45,657 nt of DNA, taken from Desulfobulbaceae bacterium. GTDB taxonomy: Bacteria > Desulfobacterota > Desulfobulbia > Desulfobulbales > Desulfobulbaceae. Under the pieces are notes generated by a model. It searched no databases, was not told where the DNA came from, and worked only from the letters and a program-made list of their open reading frames with translations. Shown here in pieces: positions 18,936-28,755 of the stretch. The stretch lies in assembly GCA_015489765.1 (NCBI GenBank), contig WFZC01000042.1, positions 1 through 45,657 on the forward strand. The letters are read 5' to 3'. The translations under genes were made by a program, and so were the position numbers. Each line of letters begins with the position of its first letter. Position 1 is the stretch's first letter.

Positions 18936-19141
18936 TTTCCGGACAGACCAGCAGGCTGGACCATAATTTTCCGCCCCAGCCACAACACATGATGAAAATA
19001 GTCCGAAAGAAACAGCTACGCGGGCTATTTTCGGATAAACCAGCATGGCTGGACCAGATTGGCCGGCCACAACAAACAATGAAAATCTTCGACTCCGGCA
19101 TGGGCAGCCATGTCCTCCGTGGGTAATTTTCTGATAAACCA
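18936..19141 (+). repeat. Family B modular intergenic repeat; three head motifs about 92-99 bp apart
   Basis: Heads TTTCCGGACAGACCAGCAGGCTGGACCA (18936), TTTTCGGATAAACCAGCATGGCTGGACCA (19028), TTTTCTGATAAACCAG (19127); shared CCACAACA...ATGAAAAT core. Confidence 0.75.
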
Positions 19142-19277
19142 GTTGAGGATAGAATCCTGCCAAAATGAAATGTCGGCGGACAGCTTCCGTATTTTTTTGT
19201 TTATTTTCCTCAAATAAAGGGTAAAAATAATTCGGTTAATCTTTGTGCAAAAAATCTTTTTTATGGAGAGAGTATCT

Positions 19278-20081
19278 ATGAAAAATCATCTTGTTATTGC
19301 CATCGCCATCCTCGTTCTCAGCGGATGCAGTCAGGTACACATGGGAAGTGAACGCTCCAAAACCGTTGCCACCGGCAGTGCCGGCGGGGAATACAGCGAA
19401 AATGTCAATTCGCAGCTTGAACGTTGCGCGGAACCCCTCGGGACCCTGGCCGTCAACGAGGACCATACCGCCAACTGGTATTCCTGGCTGGGTCGCTACG
19501 GTATCCAGTCAACCATCCCTGTCCTGCGTCTGCTATCACAGCAGAGCAATTGTTTCGTGATTGTAGAGCGGGGTGCAGGGTTCAACAGTCTGGAACGGGA
19601 AAGACGCCTGCAACGATCGGGTGAACTCCGAAAGTACAGTAACTTCGGCAAGGGCCAGCTTGTTGCCGCCGATTATACCGTAACCCCGACCCTGATCTTT
19701 TCCTCCCCTGATACCAGTGGTATAGGTGGCGCCATCGGCGGATTATTCGGCAGTGTCGGCGCCATGATCGGCAGCTCCCTGAAGACCAGCGAAGCCCAGA
19801 GCATATTGACCCTGGTCGATAACAGGTCTGGTGTGCAGGTGGCGGTGGCTGAAGGAAGCGCGGACGCCATGGATATTGGAGGTCTGGCTGGACTCTTTGA
19901 AACCGGACTCGGCGTCGGCACTGGTGTCCGCGCCTACAGCAGGACCCCGGAGGGCAAGGTCATCGCGGCATCCCTTACTGATGCCTTTAATAACCTGGTC
20001 AGGGCGACAAAACACTACCGGCCGCAGAAGGCGACCGGTCCTCATGGATTGGGCACGGGCGGCAAGCTGAAGGTCAATTGA
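19278..20081 (+). CDS. CsgG/HfaB-like lipoprotein
   Basis: Lipobox VLSGC; IPVLRLLSQQSNCFVIVERGAGFNSLERERRLQRSGELRK...GQLVAADYTVTPTLIFSSPDTSGIGGAIGGLFG...LVDNRSGVQVAVAEGSADAMDIGG. Confidence 0.75.
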   Translation: MKNHLVIAIAILVLSGCSQVHMGSERSKTVATGSAGGEYSENVNSQLERCAEPLGTLAVNEDHTANWYSWLGRYGIQSTIPVLRLLSQQSNCFVIVERGAGFNSLERERRLQRSGELRKYSNFGKGQLVAADYTVTPTLIFSSPDTSGIGGAIGGLFGSVGAMIGSSLKTSEAQSILTLVDNRSGVQVAVAEGSADAMDIGGLAGLFETGLGVGTGVRAYSRTPEGKVIAASLTDAFNNLVRATKHYRPQKATGPHGLGTGGKLKVN

Positions 20082-20090
20082 TCAGGCTGG

Positions 20091-20129
20091 ATAAGGACCT
20101 CGTGAAAAAAATTTTCCCGTGGTCCTTAT
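20091..20129. terminator. Candidate bidirectional terminator between the convergent CsgG-like gene and aroA
   Basis: ATAAGGACC-T-CG...CG-T-GGTCCTTAT inverted repeat, followed by TTTTC; overlaps the aroA stop codon. Confidence 0.6.
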
Positions 20130-21406
20130 TTTCCCAGCATGGCAAAACGTTCCCAGAAATCGGGAAATGATTTGGCCACGCATTGCTCACCGGTGATAAT
20201 CACCCCAGGTACTCGCAGACCGGCAACAGCAAAACACATGGCTATCCGATGATCCTCATAGGTGGTGATTTCAGCTCCATGTAGATTACTGCCACCGGCC
20301 CGGCCATGGATAAGCATGGCGTCCTGCCGCTCTTCCACCGCCGCACCCATTCTGCCAAGTTCCGTGACCATGGCGGTCAACCGATCGCACTCCTTGATTC
20401 TCAAGTGGGCGATATTTTTGATTATTGTAGTCCCCTCGGCAAAGGCGGCGACAATGGCCAGGGTCGGGGCCACATCCGGCATGTCGCCCATGTCAACCTC
20501 AATGGCCTTCAACTTTTCAGGTCCCTGCACGGTCAGGCCCCGCACCCCGGCCCTTGTCACCTCACACCCCATTCTTGCCAGCAAAGGAACCAGCTGGGCA
20601 TCCCCCTGCAATGAGGGAACCGGCACGTTGGCAACCGTAACCCGGCCGCCGGTTATCGCCGCTGCTGCCCAGAAATAGGAGGCGCCAGAGGCGTCCCCCT
20701 CGATATCATATTTTCTGCCCTGGTAGGGAAGCTGCGGGATGCGAAAAAAATCCAGGGTAGGGGTGGCTTCCACCTGAACGCCAAAGGAAGACATGACCCG
20801 CAAAGTCATCTCCACATAGGGCTTGGAGTAGACCTCGCCCCGTACCTCAAGCTCGGCTGGTTGAGCAGCATACGGGGCTACCAGCAGCAGGGACGAGAGA
20901 TATTGGCTGGATTTACCCTCGGGCAGAACGGTCGGCCCTCCGGTCAGGCCATTGGCCCTGATGGTGAGCGGAGGACAGCCGTTTTTGGCATCACTTGCAA
21001 TATCCACCCCCCAGCCCTGCAAGGCTTCAATTAGCGGCGCAATGGGACGTTTGGCCATCCGCCGGCTGCCGACGATATGAAAGATGCCCTGTCCAAGGGC
21101 GGCCACCGAGGTAAGAAAGCGGGTGGCGGTGCCGTTGTTGCCGAGATAAATATCTTCCTCTGGCGGCAGGATATTGCCGGCGGTCCCATGGACCTGCCAG
21201 CATGCTGGATCATCGTCGTTGATCTGGCCCCCCATTGCCCGCAGCGCCGCCATGGTATAGGCCGTATCCTCACTGGCCAACGGCCCGGACAAAAAAGAGG
21301 TCCCCTCAGCCAGGGCTGCGGCGATCAGGGCCCGCTGGGTCAGGCTTTTGGAGCCGGGGACTTCAACGGTTGCATCGATCAGTTGTACTGGTGTAATTTC
21401 TTTCAT
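20126..21406 (-). CDS. aroA: 3-phosphoshikimate 1-carboxyvinyltransferase
   Basis: 426 aa; VPGSKSLTQRALIAAALAEG, LGNNGTATRFLTS, IKECDRLTAMVTELGRMGA, YEDHRIAMCFAVAGLR. Confidence 0.97.
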   Translation of the reverse strand: MKEITPVQLIDATVEVPGSKSLTQRALIAAALAEGTSFLSGPLASEDTAYTMAALRAMGGQINDDDPACWQVHGTAGNILPPEEDIYLGNNGTATRFLTSVAALGQGIFHIVGSRRMAKRPIAPLIEALQGWGVDIASDAKNGCPPLTIRANGLTGGPTVLPEGKSSQYLSSLLLVAPYAAQPAELEVRGEVYSKPYVEMTLRVMSSFGVQVEATPTLDFFRIPQLPYQGRKYDIEGDASGASYFWAAAAITGGRVTVANVPVPSLQGDAQLVPLLARMGCEVTRAGVRGLTVQGPEKLKAIEVDMGDMPDVAPTLAIVAAFAEGTTIIKNIAHLRIKECDRLTAMVTELGRMGAAVEERQDAMLIHGRAGGSNLHGAEITTYEDHRIAMCFAVAGLRVPGVIITGEQCVAKSFPDFWERFAMLGK

Positions 21407-22281
21407 ATATCCTTGGGGGCAGAGATATTCCCGCCCGATTTTCTTCTTGCAAGTTCGTCTTCAAGCGCCCGGCGCATAATATCGAGGGGCGGCCTCTTGC
21501 CCGTCCATATCTTCAACTGCACCGCTGCCTGGTTCAACAGCATGGACAGACCGTCTATGGTCTGGCAGCCTGCCCTTTCCGCTTCCTGCAGAAGGCGCGT
21601 TTGCAGGGGTGCATAGACAATATCCATGACCACGGAAAAATGGTCAAGCAGGTTCGGATTCACGGCAATATCAGCACTGTTGGGTTCCATGCCGACCGAG
21701 GTGGTGTTTACCAGGGCATCAGCCCGCACCTTGCCAAGCTGATCACTGGGGATAAAATCACATCCCAGCCATGCGGCCAGACCACGTCCCTTTTCTTCGG
21801 TGCGGTTGGTGATGATCACCTCGGCCCCTGCTTCAACAAGACCAAAACAGACGCCCTTGGCCGCACCACCGGCGCCGAGAACCAAGACCCGGCTGCCGGC
21901 AAGCTGGATCCTGTCGGCCAGGGCCAGGTTGGAACCGAGCCAGTCGGTATTAAATCCGCGCACAACAACCTCTTCCTCACCCGGTTTCCGCCTGAACAGC
22001 AGGGTGTTGACCGCTCCGATCTTCCTGGCCACCGGGTCAATTTCATCCAGATGTTCCATGACCGCCACCTTATGGGGCACAGTCACCGAAATACCAACAA
22101 AACCAAGGGTGCGCAGACCTGCAACTCCGGTGGCCGGGTCAGTGGTATCCATGGGCACATAGACACCGTTGATTCCCATGGCCATAAGGGCGGCATTGTG
22201 CATGGCCGGGCTCAGGGAATGGGTGACCGGATGGCCGATAATTCCAAAAAGTTGTGTTTTTCCGTTAATATTCATCAGCAA
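21403..22281 (-). CDS. aroE: Shikimate dehydrogenase
   Basis: GIIGHPVTHSLSPAMHNAAL, SVTVPHKVAVMEHLD, VLGAGGAAKGVCFGL, DIVYAPLQTRLL. Confidence 0.97.
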   Translation of the reverse strand: MLMNINGKTQLFGIIGHPVTHSLSPAMHNAALMAMGINGVYVPMDTTDPATGVAGLRTLGFVGISVTVPHKVAVMEHLDEIDPVARKIGAVNTLLFRRKPGEEEVVVRGFNTDWLGSNLALADRIQLAGSRVLVLGAGGAAKGVCFGLVEAGAEVIITNRTEEKGRGLAAWLGCDFIPSDQLGKVRADALVNTTSVGMEPNSADIAVNPNLLDHFSVVMDIVYAPLQTRLLQEAERAGCQTIDGLSMLLNQAAVQLKIWTGKRPPLDIMRRALEDELARRKSGGNISAPKDI

Positions 22282-22957
22282 ACAGAGAACATAATTGATT
22301 CATCCTGGCAGCCGACAGCTGGCCCGGCGCAGTGGCCTGATCTTCCGAGGCAGCGACATAGGTCATTGCCCCGCCAAGATAGATGGTGGCGACACGGCTG
22401 ATTCGTCCTTTCTTGCCCATGCAGAAGGCGCTGAGCGGAAAACCGATCCGGTCCGCCTCCTCCAGAAGAGCCAGCACCCGCAGTACATCGCCCGTGGTCC
22501 GGGCAGTGGTGACTATTTTGCCGATATCGGCGCCGGCTGTCCGCATCCGCCGGAGAAGGTTCCTCAGCTCTTCCGCGGTCGGGGTGGAGCTGAAATCATG
22601 CCAGGAGAGGATCAACCGGGTCGGGGATGATCGTTTCATCACAAGCAGCTGTTGCCGCAAGGCCTTATCAGCTCGGAGCTCCAGATCCACATAGGCCGCC
22701 TGCAACTCCACTGCCCTCAGCAGCGATTGCAGCCGTTCTTCCTCGGGGCCGGAAAAAGCGCCGCCTTCCCAGCTCGGCCGATTGGTAAACAGCAAGGGCA
22801 GATGAACCAGCCGCATACACCCATCCACCTCCGGCCTGGCCATGGCATCAAGCCGAACCTCGGCCAGATCAACAAGGCCGTTGTTGGCCTGCACGATCCG
22901 AGCAACCATTTCGGCATTCGGAGCGCTCACCGACACACAGATCTTTCCCCTGGCCAT
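22265..22957 (-). CDS. aroD: 3-dehydroquinate dehydratase, type I
   Basis: MARGKICVSVSAPNAEMVARIVQANNGLVDLAEVRLDAM...LILSWHDFSSTPTAEELRNLLRRM...GADIGKIVTTARTTGDVLRVL. Confidence 0.92.
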   Translation of the reverse strand: MARGKICVSVSAPNAEMVARIVQANNGLVDLAEVRLDAMARPEVDGCMRLVHLPLLFTNRPSWEGGAFSGPEEERLQSLLRAVELQAAYVDLELRADKALRQQLLVMKRSSPTRLILSWHDFSSTPTAEELRNLLRRMRTAGADIGKIVTTARTTGDVLRVLALLEEADRIGFPLSAFCMGKKGRISRVATIYLGGAMTYVAASEDQATAPGQLSAARMNQLCSLFADEY

Positions 22958-22961
22958 GAAA

Positions 22962-23903
22962 TCAGTCCCCTTCCGTCTGCAAGGTACCGATAATTGAACG
23001 TATGGAATCCTCGCCCTGAGTTTTAAGATAGGCGGCAAGACCATCGATAATTGATTCAGCGGAACGAGGTTGATAAAAATTGGCGGTTCCCACCTGGATG
23101 GCGGTGGCACCGGCAATCAAAAACTCGAGCGCATCCTCCGGGGTGGCAATGCCGCCGATACCGATCACCGGGATCGAAACTGCCCGGGCCGCCTGCCACA
23201 CCATGCGCAGAGCAACGGGCTTGATGGCCGGTCCTGACAGACCGCCGATTATATTGGCCAGTCTCGGCCGACGGCTGGCCGGATCTATTGCCATGCCGAT
23301 CAGGGTATTGATCAGGGAAACCGCGTCTGCCCCGGCCTCTTCCACGGCCCTGGCCATAACTGTGATATCGGTGACATTGGGAGAGAGCTTGACGATAACC
23401 GGCAGGTCGGTCCCCTCCTTGACGACTCTTGTCACCTCGGCTGCCATGGCAGGGTCGGTACCAAATGCCACCCCGCCTTTTTTCACATTGGGACAGGAGA
23501 TGTTCACCTCCAGGGCATCTACCCCCTTGACCCCGGTGAGTTTTTCGGCCAAAAGGCCATATTCCCGGACCGAATCACCAAGGATATTGACAATTACCCG
23601 GCTGTTGATTTCGCGAAGAAACTCCATTTTTTCCGCCAGAAATCCCTCCAGGCCGACATTTTCAAGCCCGATGGCATTGAGCATGCCGCAGGCGGTTTCC
23701 ACGACCCTTGGTGGAGGATTGCCGGGCCGGGGGGCAAGAGATATTCCCTTGACCACAACAGCACCCAGTCTCTGCAGATCCACAAGGTGAGAAAACTCCC
23801 CGGCATAGCCAAAGGTTCCGGATGCGGTCATGACCGGGTTGCGCAGGGAAAGCCCTCCCAACCGTACCCGCAGGTCAATATCCTTTCCATTTATCCTGTC
23901 CAT
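22962..23903 (-). CDS. pyrD: Dihydroorotate dehydrogenase B, catalytic subunit
   Basis: [91 protein letters not shown]. Confidence 0.97.
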   Translation of the reverse strand: MDRINGKDIDLRVRLGGLSLRNPVMTASGTFGYAGEFSHLVDLQRLGAVVVKGISLAPRPGNPPPRVVETACGMLNAIGLENVGLEGFLAEKMEFLREINSRVIVNILGDSVREYGLLAEKLTGVKGVDALEVNISCPNVKKGGVAFGTDPAMAAEVTRVVKEGTDLPVIVKLSPNVTDITVMARAVEEAGADAVSLINTLIGMAIDPASRRPRLANIIGGLSGPAIKPVALRMVWQAARAVSIPVIGIGGIATPEDALEFLIAGATAIQVGTANFYQPRSAESIIDGLAAYLKTQGEDSIRSIIGTLQTEGD

Positions 23904-24676
23904 TTGACCTCGCCTGCATCAAATACCGGCCCCTGCCGACATACATGAAGATACCCGCCATCCGCATTCCTCACCGCGCATCCCAGACATGCCCCCAGAC
24001 CGCAGGCCATGTGGGTTTCTAAAGAAACCTGGCAGGCAACATCGGCGGCGCCTGCCTTGTCGGCGCAGATCTTCATCATGGCAAGGGGACCGCAGGTACA
24101 GACCCGTTCCATGGCCGGCAGTATCGGATCCAGCAATTCGGTAACAAAACCATGATGTCCCAGGGAGCCATCATCCGTTGCCGTTTGTACCCTGTACCCA
24201 AGTTCATAAAATTCATCGGCAACGATATGTAATTCTTGATGGTTTCTTGCCCCAAGCAGCACAAAATCCCTGTCAACCCTTTTCCCGTTCTGCAACAAGC
24301 GGCTGGCAAGAAAATAGAGCGGGGCAATACCCATACCGCCGCCGACCAGGCACAACCTTCCCTTTTTTTCCAGGGAAAAACCGTTTCCAAGAGGTCCTAT
24401 GCAATCAATGCTGCTTCCGGGTGATACACCTGCCAGGGCGGCCGTTCCCCGGCCAATGACCTTGAACAGAATTTTCATATTCCCGGACGCATCTATCTGA
24501 TGGATTGAAAACGGCCTGCGCAGCAGGGGATCCATGCCCGCACCCACCCGCAACATGACAAACTGCCCCGGACGGGCGGCAGCGGCAATCTTCGGCGCAT
24601 GCAGGGTCAGGCGAAAGATATCGTCTGCAATGACTTCCCGGTCAAGAAGAGGAGCTTTTTCCTGGAATTCGGGCAT
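23891..24676 (-). CDS. pyrK: Dihydroorotate dehydrogenase electron-transfer subunit
   Basis: [40 protein letters not shown], Fe-S Cys cluster [16 protein letters not shown]...VCRQGPVFD. Confidence 0.95.
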   Translation of the reverse strand: MPEFQEKAPLLDREVIADDIFRLTLHAPKIAAAARPGQFVMLRVGAGMDPLLRRPFSIHQIDASGNMKILFKVIGRGTAALAGVSPGSSIDCIGPLGNGFSLEKKGRLCLVGGGMGIAPLYFLASRLLQNGKRVDRDFVLLGARNHQELHIVADEFYELGYRVQTATDDGSLGHHGFVTELLDPILPAMERVCTCGPLAMMKICADKAGAADVACQVSLETHMACGLGACLGCAVRNADGGYLHVCRQGPVFDAGEVKWTG

Positions 24677-24827
24677 GGAAAACGATACAACAAAGGAAGA
24701 AAATTATTCTTTTCCTGCGCTACACCTCGCTGAGGCAACAGGTTTACAACTCATATATGAAGGGGCCCTGGAAAAACGATTATCCCATCGCCCTGATAGC
24801 ACAACAAACATACCAGAGAATATTCCA

Positions 24828-25619
24828 GTGGACACTCTTTTTTCAATTTTTGCCTTTCTCTTTGGTGCCGTTGTCGGCTCTTTTCTTAACGTGGTTATTC
24901 TCAGACTGCCGGACAAAAAACAATCTATTGTTTTTCCGGCTTCCCATTGCCCGCAATGCAAAACCCCCCTGCATTGGTATGAAAACATTCCAATAATCAG
25001 CTATCTCGCCCTGCGGGGAAAATGCAGGACCTGCAAAAAAAAGATTTCCATCCAGTATCCTTTGGTGGAATTAAGTATGGGGCTACTGGCCGCGGCCCTG
25101 TTCCAACTCTTTGGTCCGGGTACCGGGTTCTTCCTGTATTTTGTCTTCTGTGCAGCTCTCCTGGTCATAATTTTTATTGATATCCAGCACCAGATAATTC
25201 CCGATGTTATTACCCTGCCCGGAATTGTCATCGGTTTTATCGGCTCCTTTTTCCAGCCCTTTGTCAGCTGGCAACAATCAGCGCTCGGTATTCTGCTAGG
25301 CGGCGGGATATTGTACGGTATAGCCCTTGCCTACTATCTTCTGGCCAAACGAGACGGAATGGGCGGAGGAGATATCAAACTGCTGGCCATGATAGGCGCC
25401 TTTCTCGGCTGGCAAAGCCTGCTCTTTATCATCTTTGCCAGCTCACTTCTCGGCTCAATTATCGGGGTTGCTGCCATGCTCAAACAGAAAAAAGGGGGGC
25501 GTATCCGGATACCCTTTGGTCCCTTTCTCTCCCTTGCCGCCCTCTGCTGGCTCTTCTTCCAGCCATATATCCTTAAACTCTGGCAACTTTACCTGCAACT
25601 GGCGCTGCCGGCAGGATGA
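24828..25619 (+). CDS. pilD: Prepilin peptidase (GTG start proposed; the upstream ATG at 24675 in the same frame is possible)
   Basis: FGAVVGSFLNVVILRLP, CPQCKTPLHWYENIPIISYLALRGKCRTCKKKISIQYPLVEL, GMGGGDIKLLAMIGAFLGW. The sequence between 24675 and 24828 lacks family similarity by eye. Confidence 0.93.
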   Translation: MDTLFSIFAFLFGAVVGSFLNVVILRLPDKKQSIVFPASHCPQCKTPLHWYENIPIISYLALRGKCRTCKKKISIQYPLVELSMGLLAAALFQLFGPGTGFFLYFVFCAALLVIIFIDIQHQIIPDVITLPGIVIGFIGSFFQPFVSWQQSALGILLGGGILYGIALAYYLLAKRDGMGGGDIKLLAMIGAFLGWQSLLFIIFASSLLGSIIGVAAMLKQKKGGRIRIPFGPFLSLAALCWLFFQPYILKLWQLYLQLALPAG

Positions 25620-25667
25620 TATCCCCAAATCATTACTGCATGGTACTCTGATTGCTTTTTTCTTAAA

Positions 25668-26053
25668 AAACAAGCATGGATGGACCAAATTTTTCCGTCC
25701 CAGCCACAACGAATGATGAAAATAGTCCGAAAGGACACAGCTACGCGGGATATTATCGGCTAAACGACACTGGATCCCCGATAACAGCCCCCGGGGATGA
25801 CGGGTAAAGGGGACGGGTCCTTTTATTTCATTGCCGGACTGAAAAATGGACATCTTCTCTGTCATCCCCGCGAAGACGGGGATCCAGGCCCACAGGCAGT
25901 ACGTTCCAGGCAGAACACCAATTCATGAGGGCACCGGATCGGCGTCTCTTCGTGGGCGATTTTCAGATAAGCCAACATGCCTTGGCGATACAACAAACCA
26001 TGAAAATCAACAGGTTACGTTAAAAAACTTGCGTAACCTTATTTTCGGATAAA
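25668..26053 (+). repeat. Composite family B / family A repeat block
   Basis: B: 'tggaccaaatttttccgtcccagccacaacgaatgatgaaaatagtccgaaaggacacagctacgcggga'. A: 'gtcatccccgcgaagacggggatccaggcc'. B: 'attttcagataagccaacatgcc...tgaaaatcaacaggttacg...attttcggataaa'. Confidence 0.75.
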
Positions 26054-26084
26054 TATTCTCCAGAGAGCGTGCCAGGCCACTTGA

Positions 26085-26516
26085 TCAATATTGGCCCTGT
26101 TCCAGCTTCTTCACTCCGACCCGCTGTCCTCTGATATTCTGCACCACATAACGGTTGTTGCCAAGGAGACAGGGACTCCAGGAGCAATAAATCTGCACCT
26201 GATCACCTATTTTTATGGCCCGTGAACGCATCGCCCGAATGGACATCTCAAAACCTATACCCTTGGACGAAACATCAGTAAGATCGATTTCAACATCCTT
26301 TCCGGAGCCCGTAATCAACACCGCCTTGCCGCTCTGCGACTCACGCAAAGTAGCTCTGCGGTTAAAGGAACAGTTAACGATTTCACCGCATTTATGACAA
26401 CGAACACTTCGCCTTCGCAAGCGGAGAGGCACTGCCATGTATCGTTTTGCCCCGCATTTGTCACACTTGAATTGAAATCTCTGGTTGATTACGCGAAATG
26501 TTTTTGTCCTCCCCAT
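26085..26516 (-). CDS. PilZ-domain protein with N-terminal zinc ribbon
   Basis: CxxC pairs CDKCGAKR...CHKCGE; PilZ motifs NRRATLR (RxxxR) and DVSSKGIGF (DxSxxG). Confidence 0.85.
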   Translation of the reverse strand: MGRTKTFRVINQRFQFKCDKCGAKRYMAVPLRLRRRSVRCHKCGEIVNCSFNRRATLRESQSGKAVLITGSGKDVEIDLTDVSSKGIGFEMSIRAMRSRAIKIGDQVQIYCSWSPCLLGNNRYVVQNIRGQRVGVKKLEQGQY

Positions 26517-26635
26517 AGCGCCCCCTCTGCTGTTGAATCGTCGTTATCAACTTATATTTCCTACATTCAGTGATTCACTGATTGACAAAATAAAGAGTTA
26601 CAATGCACCTTGCAAGAAGGTCTTGGAGACGGGAT

Positions 26636-26670
26636 TAAAAAAAGCCTCCGATCGCGCTGGACCGGAGGCT
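26636..26670 (-). terminator. Rho-independent terminator of the dsrMKJOP operon
   Basis: AGCCTCCG (26643-26650) / CGGAGGCT (26663-26670), followed by a T-run on the minus strand. Confidence 0.85.
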
Positions 26671-26697
26671 TGTCTGTTGCAAATGGGCTGTACTCGA

Positions 26698-27867
26698 TCA
26701 GGCTTCTATCTCGTGTTCGACCCCGATAGCTATCTTATAGAGGATGGTAAGGACAAAAAATCCCATCGCCCAGATGCCAAGAGCGATAAAAATCTCATTG
26801 GCAGTCGGATAATATTCGGTAATCTCACCAAGAGGATTTGGGACAAAACCACCAAGAACAAAGCCGATGCCCTTATCCAGCCAGAGAGAGATAAACAGGG
26901 CCGTACATCCTACCCCGAGCCAGAAATCACTCTGTCTGCGAGTATAGGGAATGGAGAGCAATGCCACCCCGACCACAAACAGGAGAACAAACATCCGCAT
27001 AAACGGGACCAGATTGTTGTAGACATGGCCGTCATGCTCCAGACCAAAGAACAGGTACTCAATGGTATGGATATGGCCAGGAATATTTGAATAGTAGGCA
27101 ACAAAAAACTCCAGGCCGACAAAAAACATGTTGGTCAGGGCCGCATAAAGGATAATGGTGGCCAGCTTGTCCAGAGCCTTTTTGCCGACATCAAAATTGG
27201 CGACCCGTTTCAGGATCAGGGCGACAACAACGATCAGGGCCGGACCGGCGGCAAAGGCTGAGGCCAGAAACCGGGGAGCGACAATGGCGGACAGCCAGAA
27301 ATGCCTGCCCGGAAGACCACAGTAGAGCATGGCTGTTACCGTATGGATGGAAACGGCAAAGGGAATGGAAAGATAGACGAAAAAATAGATCCACTTCGGC
27401 GGTTTGACCTCCTTGCGCTCGGCCGTCAAAATGACCCAGCCGCAGAGAATATTGAGGAAAAGATAGCCGTTGAGGACAATCATATCATAAAAGAGCATGG
27501 ATCTCGGCTGGGCATGCAGGATAACATTCAACATCCGCATCGGCTGCCCGAGATCAACGACAATAAAGCTCAGACACATGAGCAATGCCGAGATGGCAAG
27601 GAATTCCCCCAGGATGGTAATCCTGCCGAACGTCTTGTAATTATGAACATAATAGGGCAGCACCAGCATGACCCCTCCAGCGGCCACACCGACCAGAAAG
27701 GTGAACTGGGAGATATAGAGTCCCCAGGAAACATCACGGCTCATTCCGGTCAGTCCCAGACCATAATTAAACTGCCTGACATAACAGAAAGCAGCAATTG
27801 CCATAAAGATGCCGAGAAAGGCCAGCCACATCCAGTAGTATTTATTCCCTTTTAGCGCTTTTTCAAA
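26698..27867 (-). CDS. dsrP: DsrMKJOP complex membrane subunit DsrP (NrfD/PsrC family)
   Basis: MFEKALKGNKYYWMWLAFLGIFMAIAAFCYVRQFNYGLGLTGMSRDVSWGLYISQFTFLVGVAAGGVM; multi-TM; last gene of the operon. Confidence 0.95.
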   Translation of the reverse strand, partial: FEKALKGNKYYWMWLAFLGIFMAIAAFCYVRQFNYGLGLTGMSRDVSWGLYISQFTFLVGVAAGGVMLVLPYYVHNYKTFGRITILGEFLAISALLMCLSFIVVDLGQPMRMLNVILHAQPRSMLFYDMIVLNGYLFLNILCGWVILTAERKEVKPPKWIYFFVYLSIPFAVSIHTVTAMLYCGLPGRHFWLSAIVAPRFLASAFAAGPALIVVVALILKRVANFDVGKKALDKLATIILYAALTNMFFVGLEFFVAYYSNIPGHIHTIEYLFFGLEHDGHVYNNLVPFMRMFVLLFVVGVALLSIPYTRRQSDFWLGVGCTALFISLWLDKGIGFVLGGFVPNPLGEITEYYPTANEIFIALGIWAMGFFVLTILYKIAIGVEHEIEA

Positions 27868-27877
27868 CATGGCGACC

Positions 27878-28729
27878 TCATACAATATAAAAGACTGATG
27901 GATGGGTACCCGCGGAGGGTTTACGCTGAATGGTAAAATTGTCTCTCAGCACCTTTCTGATCTCAGAATCGGGATCATTCAAGTCCCCGAATATCATGGC
28001 CCTGGTCGAACCACAGACCTCAACACATTTCGGCGGCTTGCCAAGCCCGACGCGTTCGGCACAAAAGTTGCACTTCTCGACCACACCACGCATCCGGGTC
28101 GGGAAATGACGATTGATATGGTTCATATCCAGCCCGGCCCTGGGATCGCGCCAGTTGAAACTTCGTGAACCGTATGGGCAGGCGGCCATACAGAAACGGC
28201 AGCCGATACAGCGATGATAATCCATGGCCACGATACCGTCCTTGGTCTTGAAGGTCGCTCTGGTTGGGCATGCCTTGACACAGGGAGGTTCATCACAGTG
28301 ATTACAGAAGACAAGGACGTCACCAGCTTTTGTCATCCTGTCCTTGTAATAATCACTGTGTTCGGCAAAGGCCTTGTCGAATTCCGTCCGCCAGATCCAC
28401 TTGATCTCATCTTTTTTATTGGGGAAGTGAGGCACGTTGTGTTCCGCGTGACAGGCATGAACAATCTTTTCCATGAGCTCCGGCTGCTTTCTCAACTTTC
28501 GCAGGTCAACAACCATACCCAGACGCCTGCCTGTTGGAGCATTCTTTTCTTCATGTCCTGATGCGGCAGAATGCGTTTTGGCTCCAGGCGAAGCTGGGTG
28601 CTCACCATGGGCGGCCCTTGCCTGGGCCGGACTTGTACCCGAAACCAGCCGTTCAACAACGGCCGGTCCGCCAAGTCCGGCCAGGGTTGTTGCCCCGGCA
28701 ATTTTGAGGAAATTTCTTCTTTTGGTATC
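27878..28729 (-). CDS. dsrO: DsrMKJOP complex ferredoxin-like subunit DsrO
   Basis: TAT-like N-terminus MDTKRRNFLKIAGATTLAG; Fe-S motifs CNHCDEPPCVKACP, CIGCRFCMAACPYG, CNFCAERVGLGKPPKCVEVC. Confidence 0.95.
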   Translation of the reverse strand, partial: DTKRRNFLKIAGATTLAGLGGPAVVERLVSGTSPAQARAAHGEHPASPGAKTHSAASGHEEKNAPTGRRLGMVVDLRKLRKQPELMEKIVHACHAEHNVPHFPNKKDEIKWIWRTEFDKAFAEHSDYYKDRMTKAGDVLVFCNHCDEPPCVKACPTRATFKTKDGIVAMDYHRCIGCRFCMAACPYGSRSFNWRDPRAGLDMNHINRHFPTRMRGVVEKCNFCAERVGLGKPPKCVEVCGSTRAMIFGDLNDPDSEIRKVLRDNFTIQRKPSAGTHPSVFYIV

Positions 28730-28755
28730 CATCTGTATATATCCTCCTTCGCGGC

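Noticed and set aside
18936-19141. CRISPR-like array
   Set aside because: Only three heads, ~95-bp spacing, conserved core inside the 'spacers', no cas genes.
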